A DNA stretch of 41,613 nucleotides from Acetobacteraceae bacterium (GCA_030041255.1 JASHOF010000021.1:1-41613); one strand, 5' to 3'. Positions 7,728 to 15,849 are shown, counted from the stretch's first letter. Made by a program: numbers and translations. Notes: generated from the letters alone by a model not told the origin.

Positions 7728-8753
7728 ATGGGCGTTTCGCCCGCGCGTCTTCGTGAAGTACTCGGAAGCCAGACGAGTGCGCTTGGGCTGGTGCTGCTGA
7801 TTGCGTTGACGTGGACCGGCTTCACCAGCATCGGCGGCAGCGGATTCCTCGGCAGCTTCAACCTCTACAGCATCGTGCAACTGGCGGCCCGGGACGCCGT
7901 GCTCGGGATGGCGCAGGCGATGCTGATCGTCGTCGCGCGGATGAACCTCGCCGTTGGCGGGATCGGCGCGGTGTGCACCTCGCTCCTCGGCTACCTGCTC
8001 GTGGTTGCCGGCGCGCCGCTGTGGGTGGCCGTCGTGCTGGTGGGCGTGGTCGGAGTGCTCGCGGCATTGCTGATGGGCTTCACCGAGCTGACGACCGGGC
8101 TATCGAGCTTCATCGTCACGCTGGCCTTTCTCTCGGTGTACGGGGGCGCTGCGGTGCTGGCCACCGGCGGGCGCCAGTTCCAGATCACCTCGCCGGAGCT
8201 GCAGGCGCTCGGGAACGGCACGCTCTTCTCTCCCGCGATCTGCCCGCTGGTGGCGGTTGCCGTTGCCTGTGGAGTGCTCTGCTGGCTGCTCTATTTCCGC
8301 AACAGCCTGGGGTGGAAGATGCTGGCGGTGGGCGCCAACGAACGGGCCGCGCGCGCGTCGGGGGTGCATGTTGGAGGGGTCGTGCTGGCCGCGTACGCGC
8401 TATCCGGCCTGCTCTGCGGCGTCGCCACGATCATGAACGCCTCCTACGAGCTCAACGTCAACGCCGGCTTCGGGGCGGACTGGCTACTGCCATCGTTCAT
8501 CGCCGCGGTGCTCGGTGGCGTGGCGCTGACCGGCGGCGACATTTCGGTGGCCGGCATCCTGCTTGCCGCCCTCTTCTATGACAGCCTGCAATCGGGCCTC
8601 ACGATCATCAATGTGCCAAGCTACTGGATCGAGCTGCCACAGGGCCTCGTCCTGCTTGCGGCGGTGCTGATCGACCAGGCGCGCCGGCGCCGGGCAAGGC
8701 CGCTCGAGCGCAGCCGGGACACGGAGCCCGGGACGGCGGCGGTTCCTTCATGA
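7728..8753 (+). CDS. CUT2-type ABC transporter permease, second cassette, first of pair
   Basis: About 341 residues from the ATG at 7728 (preceded by GCGAGGA). In-frame GTG at 7692 and TTG at 7623 are possible earlier starts but would add a polar, non-membrane stretch. The protein is a BPD_transp_2 permease: a hydrophobic first helix at GLVLLIALTWTGF, the ligand-channel motif ARMNLAVGGIGAVCTSL where RbsC has GGIDLSVG, and a coupling loop GANERAARASGVHVGGV. The MNLAVGG variant also appears in the next permease as MSLAVGG, so it is a trait of this cassette. The stop overlaps the next start (ATGA). Confidence 0.88.
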   Translation: MGVSPARLREVLGSQTSALGLVLLIALTWTGFTSIGGSGFLGSFNLYSIVQLAARDAVLGMAQAMLIVVARMNLAVGGIGAVCTSLLGYLLVVAGAPLWVAVVLVGVVGVLAALLMGFTELTTGLSSFIVTLAFLSVYGGAAVLATGGRQFQITSPELQALGNGTLFSPAICPLVAVAVACGVLCWLLYFRNSLGWKMLAVGANERAARASGVHVGGVVLAAYALSGLLCGVATIMNASYELNVNAGFGADWLLPSFIAAVLGGVALTGGDISVAGILLAALFYDSLQSGLTIINVPSYWIELPQGLVLLAAVLIDQARRRRARPLERSRDTEPGTAAVPS

Positions 8754-9739
8754 GGCGGCTTTTCGGCACCCAGTGGGCACCGCTGCTGGCGGCGACGGCG
8801 GTCGCCGGGATCGTGCTCGGCCTGGCGACGAAGCAATTCGGCACCGCCTTCAACATTTACACGATCCTGCAGACGACCGCGATCTACGCCGCGATCGGGC
8901 TGTCGCAGATGGTCGTGCTGGCGATCGCCGATATGAGCCTGGCCGTCGGCGGCATCGCCGGGCTGGTGACGATCGCGGTGGGGGGGCTCTACGGGGTGCA
9001 GCACTGGCCGATCGGTGCCGCGATCGTGGCGGGACTGGCACTCGGGCTGGTGTGCGGGCTGGTGAACGGGCTCATCATCGCCGAAATGGATTTGTCCGGC
9101 TTCATCGTGACGCTGGCGACAGGCACCGCCTTCACCGGGATCGCCTATGGCGTGACGAGTGCCATTCCGTACTCGAACATCCCGCCGGTGCTGGTGAGCC
9201 TGGGCCAGGGCAGGGCTTCGTTCTTCTCCTACCTGCTGGTGCCGGCGATCGCGATGAGCGTTGCCGTCGGCGCCGGCTTCCGATGGCTGCCGATCGGCAG
9301 AGCGATCCTGGCGGTCGGCGGCAACCGCGAGGCGGCGCTCCTCGCGGGGATACCCCACAAACGCGCGATGCTGGTTGCCCACGCGCTATCGGGCCTCATC
9401 GCCGCGATCGCGGCGGTGATGTATATCGGGGTGCTCGAGAGTGCCACTCCGGCCACCGGCAGCGAGTGGCTGATCATTTCGTTTGCGGTTCCGATCATCG
9501 GCGGCACGGCGCTCGTCGGCGGCGACGCGCCCGCCGCCGGCTGCTTCGTCGCCGCCCTGGTGCTGGCTGCGATCAACGACGTGCTGATCGTGCTCAATGT
9601 CAACACCGAAGCGGTGCAGATGGCGGAGGGCCTCCTGATCTTCGCGGCGGTGATCTCGGGCAAGCTCGCCCAGAGCGTCGGCCGAGCGTCTCCGGGCAGG
9701 GGCAGACCGCTCAGCAGTGCGGGCAGCTCGGGTCCATGA
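8750..9739 (+). CDS. CUT2-type ABC transporter permease, second cassette, second of pair
   Basis: 329-residue BPD_transp_2 permease. It shows multiple hydrophobic helices, the motif IADMSLAVGGIAGLVTIAV (near residues 60-80) in place of GGIDLSVG, the coupling loop GGNREAALLAGIPHKRA (near 185-201) and the GGTALVGGDAPAAGCFVAAL segment near the C-terminus. It starts inside the preceding stop (ATGA), so the pair is translationally coupled and probably forms a heterodimeric channel. A 42-bp gap leads to the ATPase. Confidence 0.9.
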   Translation: MRRLFGTQWAPLLAATAVAGIVLGLATKQFGTAFNIYTILQTTAIYAAIGLSQMVVLAIADMSLAVGGIAGLVTIAVGGLYGVQHWPIGAAIVAGLALGLVCGLVNGLIIAEMDLSGFIVTLATGTAFTGIAYGVTSAIPYSNIPPVLVSLGQGRASFFSYLLVPAIAMSVAVGAGFRWLPIGRAILAVGGNREAALLAGIPHKRAMLVAHALSGLIAAIAAVMYIGVLESATPATGSEWLIISFAVPIIGGTALVGGDAPAAGCFVAALVLAAINDVLIVLNVNTEAVQMAEGLLIFAAVISGKLAQSVGRASPGRGRPLSSAGSSGP

Positions 9740-9781
9740 GCGGTTGGTCACGCACCCGGCGCGCAGAGGGCCAGGGCTCCC

Positions 9782-11353
9782 ATGACGAGTGAACAAGCTC
9801 CGCCGAACGTCCGGGAGACGACGCCGGCAGCGTTCGCACTCGAGGATGTCTGGAAGTCGTTCGGCGGCGTGACGGCGCTGTCGGGGGCGTCGCTCCGGCT
9901 GCGGCCGCGCGAGATCCACGCCCTGATCGGGGAGAACGGGGCGGGAAAGAGTACGCTCATCAACGTTGCGACCGGCGTGCATCGCCCCGAGCGTGGCCGC
10001 ATCCTCATGCACGGGCAGGAGGTGCATTTTGCCACGCCGGGAGCGGCCGCCGAGCACGGCGTCTCGGTCGTCCACCAGGAACGCAACCTCGTCCGCAAGT
10101 TCTCCCTGGCCGAGAATCTGCTACTCGGCCGCCAGCCGTTGACGGGCGGCGTGGTGAGCTACGGGAAGATGGCCGCCGAGGCACGCCCGTGGCTGGAACG
10201 GGTCGGGCTGCACCTGGATCCTCTTGCCGAGGCGAGCAGCCTCAGCCCCGGACAGGCGCAGTTGCTCGAGATCGCCAAGGCGCTGTCGCGACGGTGCGAA
10301 GTGCTGCTGCTGGACGAACCCACCTCCTCGATCACCGAGGCCGAGTTCGAGCACCTGCGCGTGATCCTGACGGAGCTTTGCAACGGGGGCACCAGCATCG
10401 TCTTCGTGAGCCACAAGCTGGAGGAGGTGTATTCCCTGTGCAGCCGCATTACCGTGCTCAGGGATGGGCGCAACATTCTCAACGATGTGCCGGTCGCGGC
10501 GGTGAGCCAGGAGGAGATCGTGCGGGCGATGGTCGGGCGTCACATCGAGCTGTTTGCCGCCGGCGGCCGGCGGAACGCGCAGGTGGGGGCGCCCCGGCTC
10601 GAGCTCAGGGGCGTCTCGACCGAGTTCGGGCACCGCGGCCTCGATCTTACGGTCCGGCGCGGCGAGATCGTCGGCCTCTACGGGCTCGTCGGTGCGGGCC
10701 GCACCGAGCTGGCGCGCTCGATCATCGGCCTCGGCAGGATCACCGGCGGCGAGATCGCCGTCAACGGCAAGCCGGCACGGATTCGCAACCCCTACGATGC
10801 TCTCCGCCACCACCGGATCGGCTATGTCAGCGAGGACCGCAAGGATGAAGGCCTGATTCTCCGCCACTCGATCAGCCGCAATGTCGGGATCACGGTGTGG
10901 CAGCGGATCGAGCGGTGGATGGGCTGGATCTCGGATCAACGGACCCGCCCGTCCGTCGAACCTCCGCTCCGGCACCTGAACGTGAAGATGCAGCGGATCT
11001 CGCAACCGGCCGGCAGCCTGAGCGGAGGCAACCAGCAGAAGGTGAGCGCCGCCAAGTGGATCGCCGCAGAAGCGGAGCTGTTGATCTTCGACGAGCCGAC
11101 GGTGGGCATCGACGTGGCGGCGAAGGATGCCATGCACCGGCTGATCGTCGAACTGGTCGAGAACGGTTCGGCCATTCTTCTGATCTCGAGCGACCTGCGC
11201 GAGGTCGTGCAGCTCGCCGATCGCATCCTGGTGATGGGAGACTTCCGCCTGCTGGCCGAGATTGCGAACAGCGGCGAGTATGCCCCGATCAGCGAGCAGG
11301 TGATGCTGGCGATTACCAGGGCAACGCGTGACGTCGAGGCTGCCGCCGCGTGA
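9782..11353 (+). CDS. CUT2-type sugar ABC transporter ATP-binding protein, second cassette
   Basis: 523-residue duplicated ATPase of the RbsA/XylG/MglA family. Domain 1: Walker A GENGAGKST (about residues 51-59), signature LSPGQAQLLEIAKAL and Walker B VLLLDEPTSSI. Domain 2: the usual degenerate Walker A GLVGAGRTEL, an EDRKDEGL segment typical of the family, signature LSGGNQQK and Walker B LLIFDEPTVGID with the Glu present. Domain 2 here therefore differs from the ATPase at 461, which lacks that Glu. The gene ends the second cassette; the following gene is on the opposite strand and converges on it with a 39-bp gap. I see no convincing terminator in that gap. Confidence 0.93.
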   Translation: MTSEQAPPNVRETTPAAFALEDVWKSFGGVTALSGASLRLRPREIHALIGENGAGKSTLINVATGVHRPERGRILMHGQEVHFATPGAAAEHGVSVVHQERNLVRKFSLAENLLLGRQPLTGGVVSYGKMAAEARPWLERVGLHLDPLAEASSLSPGQAQLLEIAKALSRRCEVLLLDEPTSSITEAEFEHLRVILTELCNGGTSIVFVSHKLEEVYSLCSRITVLRDGRNILNDVPVAAVSQEEIVRAMVGRHIELFAAGGRRNAQVGAPRLELRGVSTEFGHRGLDLTVRRGEIVGLYGLVGAGRTELARSIIGLGRITGGEIAVNGKPARIRNPYDALRHHRIGYVSEDRKDEGLILRHSISRNVGITVWQRIERWMGWISDQRTRPSVEPPLRHLNVKMQRISQPAGSLSGGNQQKVSAAKWIAAEAELLIFDEPTVGIDVAAKDAMHRLIVELVENGSAILLISSDLREVVQLADRILVMGDFRLLAEIANSGEYAPISEQVMLAITRATRDVEAAAA

Positions 11354-11392
11354 GCCGGCGACGCCTTCCTGCTCGTGTCGGGCTGGCCAAGA

Positions 11393-12574
11393 TCAGGAGA
11401 AGACCCGATGCTCGCCGCGGTGCGCTTCGATGAACTCCCAATCGTAGGTGACGCCGAGCCCCGGCCCGGCCGGCACCGGCACGCACCCGTCTGCCCCGAC
11501 CCGCTCCGGCTGATCGGAATATCCGCAGGTGTAGACAGGGGGAATCACATTGGGCATAGCAGGACCCATCAGCGCCATCTCGTAGAAATGCGTATTCGGG
11601 GTGGCGGACATCACCGCGCGGTGCGCCGGCCCGCAGGCATGGCACTGCACATCGAGGCCGAATGCTTCACAGCAATGCGCGATCTTGATCGCTCCGGTAA
11701 TTCCCATATCGTATTCCGGGTCGGCGTGAATCATGTCGGAGCCTCCGCCGGCGAGGAATGCGACCTTGCTCTCGATGCCGCGGATGTGCTCGGAGACCAA
11801 TAAGGGAGTCCGAAGCCTCTCGCGGAGCCTCTTGTGGCCCTCCAGCGCGATTCCGGAATCGCGGTACGGGTCTTCGTACCAGAAGTACCCGGCCTCGTCG
11901 CAGGCGCGCCCGACATAGAGCGCGTCCGACCAGGTGCGGAGCTCGCATGCCGGATCGATCATCAGCGCCCAGTCGTCACCGACGGCTTTGCGCACACCGA
12001 GCAGGTTGAAAGCCTCGCGCTTCGCATCACCGTCGTGCCAACCGTGGATCTTGAAACCTTTGAATCCCTGATCACGGCAGGCCCGGGCGTATTCGGCGAA
12101 CGCCGCAGGCGAGTCCAGTCCGCCGGGCTCGCTTTGGCCGTGATACGTACTGGCATAAACGGGAAGCCGGTCGCGAAAGCCGCCCAACAGTGTCGAGATC
12201 GAAACGTTGCGCCGGCGGCCGGCGAGATCCCAGAGCGCGATGTCGAGCGGGCCGTGCCCCATATGGTCGTAGGCGCGCACTTCCCGCTTGAGGTCCTGCC
12301 AGATCGCTTCCCGCGCATCCGGATCTCGTCCGATCAGGTGCGGCGCCAGCATCAGGGCCTGCCCGAAGGACGAGGACGTGCCGACCCAGTGCGTGACATA
12401 TTCGCCGCGCATGCCCTCCGAGGTCTCGATCCGCACGGCCCAGCGCTGGCAGCGCAGGCTCTCCCCTTTTTTGGCGATGACATTCCCTACGCCGGCGGCG
12501 CCATGTCCGGGCAACCCCAGCCCCGCGACATCGAAATGAAAGAGGCTGAGCTCGACGCGGCTGATTCTGTCCAT
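11393..12574 (-). CDS. Enolase-superfamily enzyme, mandelate racemase / muconate lactonizing type
   Basis: 393-residue enzyme expected to abstract a proton alpha to a carboxylate (racemisation or dehydration of sugar acids and similar compounds). The ATG at 12574 has GGAGAAGAAGCC just upstream; a longer frame to 12715 lacks support. Seen: the N-terminal capping domain; LDIALWDLAGR (110-120); catalytic K-x-H at K175/H177 (GFKIHGW) where the family often has K-x-K; metal ligands D207 (MIDPACEL), E234 (WYEDP) and E262 (VSEHIRG); and a probable Asp/His dyad at D285 (HADPEYD) and H312 (VQCHACGP), as in the mandelate racemase subgroup. The C-terminus has the typical GPGLGV. It faces the second ABC cassette tail to tail, so it probably processes an imported compound. 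The reaction is not assignable beyond this. Confidence 0.88.
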   Translation of the reverse strand: MDRISRVELSLFHFDVAGLGLPGHGAAGVGNVIAKKGESLRCQRWAVRIETSEGMRGEYVTHWVGTSSSFGQALMLAPHLIGRDPDAREAIWQDLKREVRAYDHMGHGPLDIALWDLAGRRRNVSISTLLGGFRDRLPVYASTYHGQSEPGGLDSPAAFAEYARACRDQGFKGFKIHGWHDGDAKREAFNLLGVRKAVGDDWALMIDPACELRTWSDALYVGRACDEAGYFWYEDPYRDSGIALEGHKRLRERLRTPLLVSEHIRGIESKVAFLAGGGSDMIHADPEYDMGITGAIKIAHCCEAFGLDVQCHACGPAHRAVMSATPNTHFYEMALMGPAMPNVIPPVYTCGYSDQPERVGADGCVPVPAGPGLGVTYDWEFIEAHRGEHRVFS

Positions 12575-13438
12575 GGCTTCTTCTCCGGGCGATACGGGCC
12601 GGCGGAACGCGGGTCTCGCCCAGGGATTCCCGAATTGACGAGACTCCGATCCCATGCGGCGAGCAGCCTTTCGCACGGAGGCATGGTGATGGGCAAGCCG
12701 GTCGGGGGCGTCCATTCTCTCGCCTCCTGGTCGGTCAGCGCGGCGAACTCATGAGTGGGCAGCGACGTTGCATAGCCGGCGTCCGGTGGCGGCTGACTTT
12801 CCGTTTCGATGATGAGCGTCACCTTTCCGTCGGAGCCAATGCACCGGCGCTTCAATTCGGCGGCCACCTCGCCGGCCGGGCGCGGGGTGCAGACACTGCA
12901 CGGCGCTGGCTGCCCAACTCTCATGCCGGTGGGTTCAGGATCCCTCAGGCAGATGGACGCCTTTGGGTGGATTGAATCGGTCGATCTGCTTCCGGGTATC
13001 GATGCGCCGAATCCGGATATTCGACGCTAATGACCACCAGAGCGGGGCTGCTTGCGGCTCGCGTTGCAAAATCCTTTCACACCGGCTATGTCGTGAAAGG
13101 AAAATGCGAGACTCGCCCCATGACCCTTTCGAACGTTCACATTCTTCATCCAACGAACCCTCCGCTCGCCGGCTATCTTCGCGTCGGGCGGAAGATTTTC
13201 TCCTGCGCCAACTCGATCCCGCTGTGAGATCGACGAGGCAGGCGAGCACGCTCAAATTCGGCGATAAGGTGATTCAAGACCTCGTCGTCGATACGAAGTC
13301 ACGACTGACGCGGCTCCGTGATGCTCTCGGCGCCCTGCACGAGGCGGATGGCGCTGCCGCTCCGACATCTGCTTCGCCACTCTTTCGCGGCAACAGGCCG
13401 GGATCGGGAGGCATGTCGGTCATCCAAGGGGGGAGACC
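12575..13438. other. Intergenic region of about 0.86 kb, unassigned
   Basis: No gene I can support. The part nearest 12574 should carry the promoter of the reverse-strand enolase-family gene; an imperfect element GTCTCG (12613-12618) / CGAGAC (12639-12644) lies there. Several short open frames exist on both strands: a reverse frame 12924-12487 whose middle (KVTLIIETESQPPPD) looks somewhat protein-like, and a forward frame 12963-13442 ending in an ATGA overlap with the antitoxin start. None matches a family I know. Base composition from about 13000 is less GC-rich than the flanks, so this may be debris of a transferred segment. Confidence 0.4.
13072..13101. repeat. Perfect 9-bp inverted repeat with 12-bp spacer
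   Basis: TCCTTTCAC (13072-13080) and GTGAAAGGA (13093-13101) surround the spacer ACCGGCTATGTC. Read on the minus strand the second arm is followed by TTTT, so it could be a weak terminator for something transcribed leftwards. It could equally be an operator. No gene next to it decides between these. Confidence 0.4.
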
Positions 13439-13777
13439 ATGAGCGGCGCGGTTGCCCGCTTAGTCAAAGATCTGCGCACACGCGGCGGCCTCAAGGGGTC
13501 GGATCTCGCCAACATCACTCATGTCTCACAGGCCACCGTTTCGCGGTGGGCTGCGGGGAAGGCCGCACCTCAGCCCAAGACACAGCTCGTCATCTCCGAT
13601 CTGCGCTACGTCGTTGACCGTTTGGCGGAGTTGTACAGTCCTGAGGAGACCCGGCTATGGCTGTACGCGCGCCACCCTCTGCTGGATGGCGAGCGAGCCA
13701 TCGACCTGATCCATGCCGGTGACGCAGATCGTGTTCTGGCTGTTATCGATAGCCTGTCCGAGGCCACCTTCACGTAA
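13439..13777 (+). CDS. Xre/ParS/MbcA-type antitoxin of a RES-Xre toxin-antitoxin pair
   Basis: 112-residue antitoxin. An N-terminal helix-turn-helix is visible (GLKGSDLANITHVSQATVSRW, about residues 17-37), followed by the C-terminal DUF2384/ParS toxin-binding domain with its LYSPEETRLWLYARHPLLDG block (about 65-84; the family hallmark is W-x-x-x-x-x-P-x-L-x-G) and AIDLIHAGDADRVLAVID. The RBS AAGGGGGGAGACC immediately precedes the ATG. The toxin gene starts 2 bp after its stop, the standard antitoxin-first order. Such antitoxins bind their own promoter and block the toxin active site. At 112 residues it is a little short for the family but has both domains. Confidence 0.88.
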   Translation: MSGAVARLVKDLRTRGGLKGSDLANITHVSQATVSRWAAGKAAPQPKTQLVISDLRYVVDRLAELYSPEETRLWLYARHPLLDGERAIDLIHAGDADRVLAVIDSLSEATFT

Positions 13778-13779
13778 CA

Positions 13780-14580
13780 ATGGGCAGCCTCTCTCGCCAG
13801 CATGATCGGGAGCTGCTCGACGCCCTGGAGTCGCGCCCTTCCGAAGCGTTCGACGGCGAGACGTGGCGGGTGACAGCGAAGGGTCGCGATGCGCTGCGTG
13901 GATCGACTGCCGGCGGTCGTTGGAGCCCGCCCGGCGAGTTCGAGGTCCTCTACACCAGCCTTGCGCGGCAGGGCGCCCTCGCCGAAATAGGCTACCGGCT
14001 CTCACTGGAGCCGGTGTGGCCAAGTCGTCTCGAGCACGAACTCCACCGGCTCACTGCTCGAACAAATAACTCGCTTCGCTTCGCCGACGTGAGCAGCCTG
14101 TCGCCATTGGGGGTGGACGTCAGGCGTTATGCCAACTTCGAGTACTCCGTCACCCAGGCGATTGCAGCGGCTGCCTTCTTTCTCGATTTCGACGGATTGA
14201 TCGTGCCAAGCGCGCGAACCGCAGGACTCAATCTGGTCATCTTCACGGAGAAGCTCGGCGTCGGCGAACGGCTGAAGGTTGAGGCTTCAGAGCCCGTGGA
14301 TTGGTCTGCCTGGCGATCACAGCATCGAATGCAGCCCGCCGAAGAAGTCAAAAAGCTCCACCGGGTCAGCGACTATGGCCAGGCCGTCGATCGCGAGGAA
14401 ACCGCAGGTCGCCGCAAAGCCCGCACGTTTGTTGCCATCGACGAATGGTGGTTCTGCGAGAAGCTTTCATCAGGTGCCGGAGCGTTCAATGAGATCCAGG
14501 TGGATAGCGAGAACATCGGCCGCGGCCAGATGGTCCGTCAACGAACCGGGAGCTCGCATCCCGGACGATCTCTCGTATAA
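13780..14580 (+). CDS. RES-domain toxin (NAD-degrading) with long C-terminal extension
   Basis: 266-residue RES-domain protein. Characterised RES toxins (MbcT, Res) deplete NAD+ by phosphorolysis or hydrolysis. Core residues are present: R30 in WRVTAKG, GGRW (45-48), Y58 in VLYTS, E69 in ALAE, and the later S144/N151 block (FDGLIVPSARTAGLNLVIF). So the active site looks intact. The RES fold should end near residue 175; the remaining 90 residues (from about SQHRMQPAEEVKKLHRV to the end) are polar and I recognise no domain. This makes it longer than common RES toxins. It follows the antitoxin by 2 bp. Codon use and GC content are less extreme than in the flanking chromosome, consistent with acquisition. 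Confidence 0.85.
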   Translation: MGSLSRQHDRELLDALESRPSEAFDGETWRVTAKGRDALRGSTAGGRWSPPGEFEVLYTSLARQGALAEIGYRLSLEPVWPSRLEHELHRLTARTNNSLRFADVSSLSPLGVDVRRYANFEYSVTQAIAAAAFFLDFDGLIVPSARTAGLNLVIFTEKLGVGERLKVEASEPVDWSAWRSQHRMQPAEEVKKLHRVSDYGQAVDREETAGRRKARTFVAIDEWWFCEKLSSGAGAFNEIQVDSENIGRGQMVRQRTGSSHPGRSLV

Positions 14581-14607
14581 ACAGATGGTATTGAGCGAAG
14601 CGAACCC

Positions 14608-14862
14608 ATGAGCGTCAGCCCGATCAAGCCTGAAACATCAACTGCGGTGCAGATCGCCGCGCTCGCGCTTGCCGCAGCGGCGTTGGGCGCTCTCGCCATC
14701 GGAGCGCTCGCCATCGGAAGGCTGGCCATCGGGGGGATGGCGGTCCGCAAGGCGAAGTTCCGGTCTGTCGAGATCGACGAGCTTACCGTTCGTCGCCTCC
14801 GCGTGCCGGAGAGGGATGCGGCCGCCTCTGCAAGCCCGGAAGGACGCCGCGCTTCTTCGTGA
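14608..14862 (+). CDS. Small repeat-rich hydrophobic protein, function unknown
   Basis: 84 codons from the ATG at 14608, 27 bp after the RES toxin stop, so probably co-transcribed with it. After a polar start (MSVSPIKPETSTAV) there is a hydrophobic run containing a five-residue repeat L-A-I-G-x (GALAIGALAIGRLAIGGMAV, about residues 32-51), then VRKAKFRSVEIDELTVRRLRV with alternating hydrophobic residues, and a low-complexity tail. The spacing looks like the start of a beta-solenoid (pentapeptide-like) or a membrane helix passing into an amphipathic strand. I recall similar short uncharacterised proteins in alphaproteobacteria but know no function. It lies exactly between two convergent toxin-antitoxin modules. 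Confidence 0.6.
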   Translation: MSVSPIKPETSTAVQIAALALAAAALGALAIGALAIGRLAIGGMAVRKAKFRSVEIDELTVRRLRVPERDAAASASPEGRRASS

Positions 14863-14878
14863 CCTCTTGCCCGAGGGC

Positions 14879-15346
14879 TCAGTCCGGCGGTGGGACGCCG
14901 AAGAGGCGCAGATCCCAGGTGAGGGGCTCGGGCGTGCCGACCGCGATTCTCCCGGCGTCGGGATGCGCCGGGTTGACGAGATAATTGGCCTCCCGCGGCA
15001 CCAGGGCCGAGGGCACGCGGAGCAAGGCGGTGCGGCGGGCGGCGAGCCAGGCGCTGCCGGCGACAACGGCCTCGGGGCTCGCCAGCGCCCGCCAGTTCTC
15101 GGGCGGGCGCTCCAGCCAGTCCTCGATCTCGAGCCCGGCCGGGACCGACGCCTCGACGAGGATCGTGCGGCCGAGGTTCCGCCGCTGCACGAGGCGCTCC
15201 AGCATGGCGAGCGACTGCGAGCCGGAGGCATAGATCACCGCCACGCCGGGCGGATTCCACCGGCCGCCGTGGCGGGCTGCGCCCGCGCCGTCCCAGGTCG
15301 GATGATCCTGGCTTCCGAGGCGAAAGAGCTTGAGAGGCGGCGGCAC
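14879..15346 (-). CDS. RES-domain toxin (second module)
   Basis: 155-residue compact RES toxin. The start is a GTG at 15346, 6 bp after the antitoxin stop. Core residues are visible: R9 (LFRLGS), GGRWNPPG (27-34), Y39 (VIYAS), E50 (AMLE), and the late block VPSALVPREANYLVNPAHPDAG (about 110-131) carrying Ser and Asn. It ends in LTWDLRLFG, typical of short RES proteins. The expected activity is NAD+ degradation when freed from its antitoxin. It differs strongly from the toxin at 13780 in length and sequence, so the pair is not a recent duplication. The gene is reverse-strand and converges on the other module. Confidence 0.88.
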   Translation of the reverse strand: MPPPLKLFRLGSQDHPTWDGAGAARHGGRWNPPGVAVIYASGSQSLAMLERLVQRRNLGRTILVEASVPAGLEIEDWLERPPENWRALASPEAVVAGSAWLAARRTALLRVPSALVPREANYLVNPAHPDAGRIAVGTPEPLTWDLRLFGVPPPD

Positions 15347-15352
15347 CCGCGA

Positions 15353-15793
15353 TCAGACGGGCAGGTCGTGGGCGATGTTCTGCAGAATCCGCTCCACCTG
15401 GCGGGCGCCGAGGTCGGTCGCGGCGACCTCGATCGGGGGCACGCCGCCAAGCAGCGGATGCGGCGAGGAGAGCCATTCGGAGGCCTCCGTCGCGTCCCCG
15501 AAAGCGTCCCGCGCCAGGGCCACGATCCGCGCCAGCCGCTCGGCGCGCGCGCTCGCCGAGGGCGTGAGGCGCTGCCGGCGCTTGAGGCTGGCCGGCGAAG
15601 TGACGAGTGCGGCGACGCGGCGGCGCTGCGCCGCATTGCCCGGCGCCACGTTGGCGGCGAGCTCGCCGACCACCGTTTTCGGCAGGCCGGCGGCGATGAC
15701 TGCCGCCAATTCGGAAACCGTGCCCGGCGCGCTGCCGACCGTGCGCTCCCCGCCGAGGGCGGCTACGACCTTGCGCACTTCCAGCGGATACAT
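15353..15793 (-). CDS. Xre/ParS/MbcA-type antitoxin (second module)
   Basis: 146-residue antitoxin preceding the RES toxin on the reverse strand. The ATG at 15793 follows AGGGAAAAAAAG. The C-terminal DUF2384 domain is clear: AFGDATEASEWLSSPHPLLG (about residues 93-112, W-L-x-x-x-H-P-L-L-G), then VAATDLGARQVERILQNI. The N-terminal part (VAPGNAAQRRRVAALVTSPASLKRRQRL) fits the divergent helix-turn-helix of this family. The stop lies 6 bp before the toxin GTG. Autoregulation is expected, and an inverted repeat straddles the predicted promoter just upstream. Confidence 0.86.
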   Translation of the reverse strand: MYPLEVRKVVAALGGERTVGSAPGTVSELAAVIAAGLPKTVVGELAANVAPGNAAQRRRVAALVTSPASLKRRQRLTPSASARAERLARIVALARDAFGDATEASEWLSSPHPLLGGVPPIEVAATDLGARQVERILQNIAHDLPV

Positions 15794-15814
15794 CTTTTTT
15801 TCCCTGCATCAACT

Positions 15815-15849
15815 GATCCACGATATAGGGATCGACTGAGCGCGGGCAA
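15815..15849 (-). promoter_or_regulatory. Predicted promoter/operator of the second toxin-antitoxin module
   Basis: On the minus strand, TTGCCC (15849-15844), a 16-bp spacer and TATATC (15827-15822) form a sigma-70-like promoter. An inverted repeat GATCC (15815-15819) / GGATC (15829-15833) with a 9-bp spacer encloses the -10 box, where an Xre antitoxin could repress its own operon. Confidence 0.45.

Noticed and set aside
12487-12924. Reverse-strand frame overlapping the enolase-family start
   Set aside because: The central part looks protein-like, but the rest overlaps a solid gene in another frame, there is no RBS, and no family is recognised.
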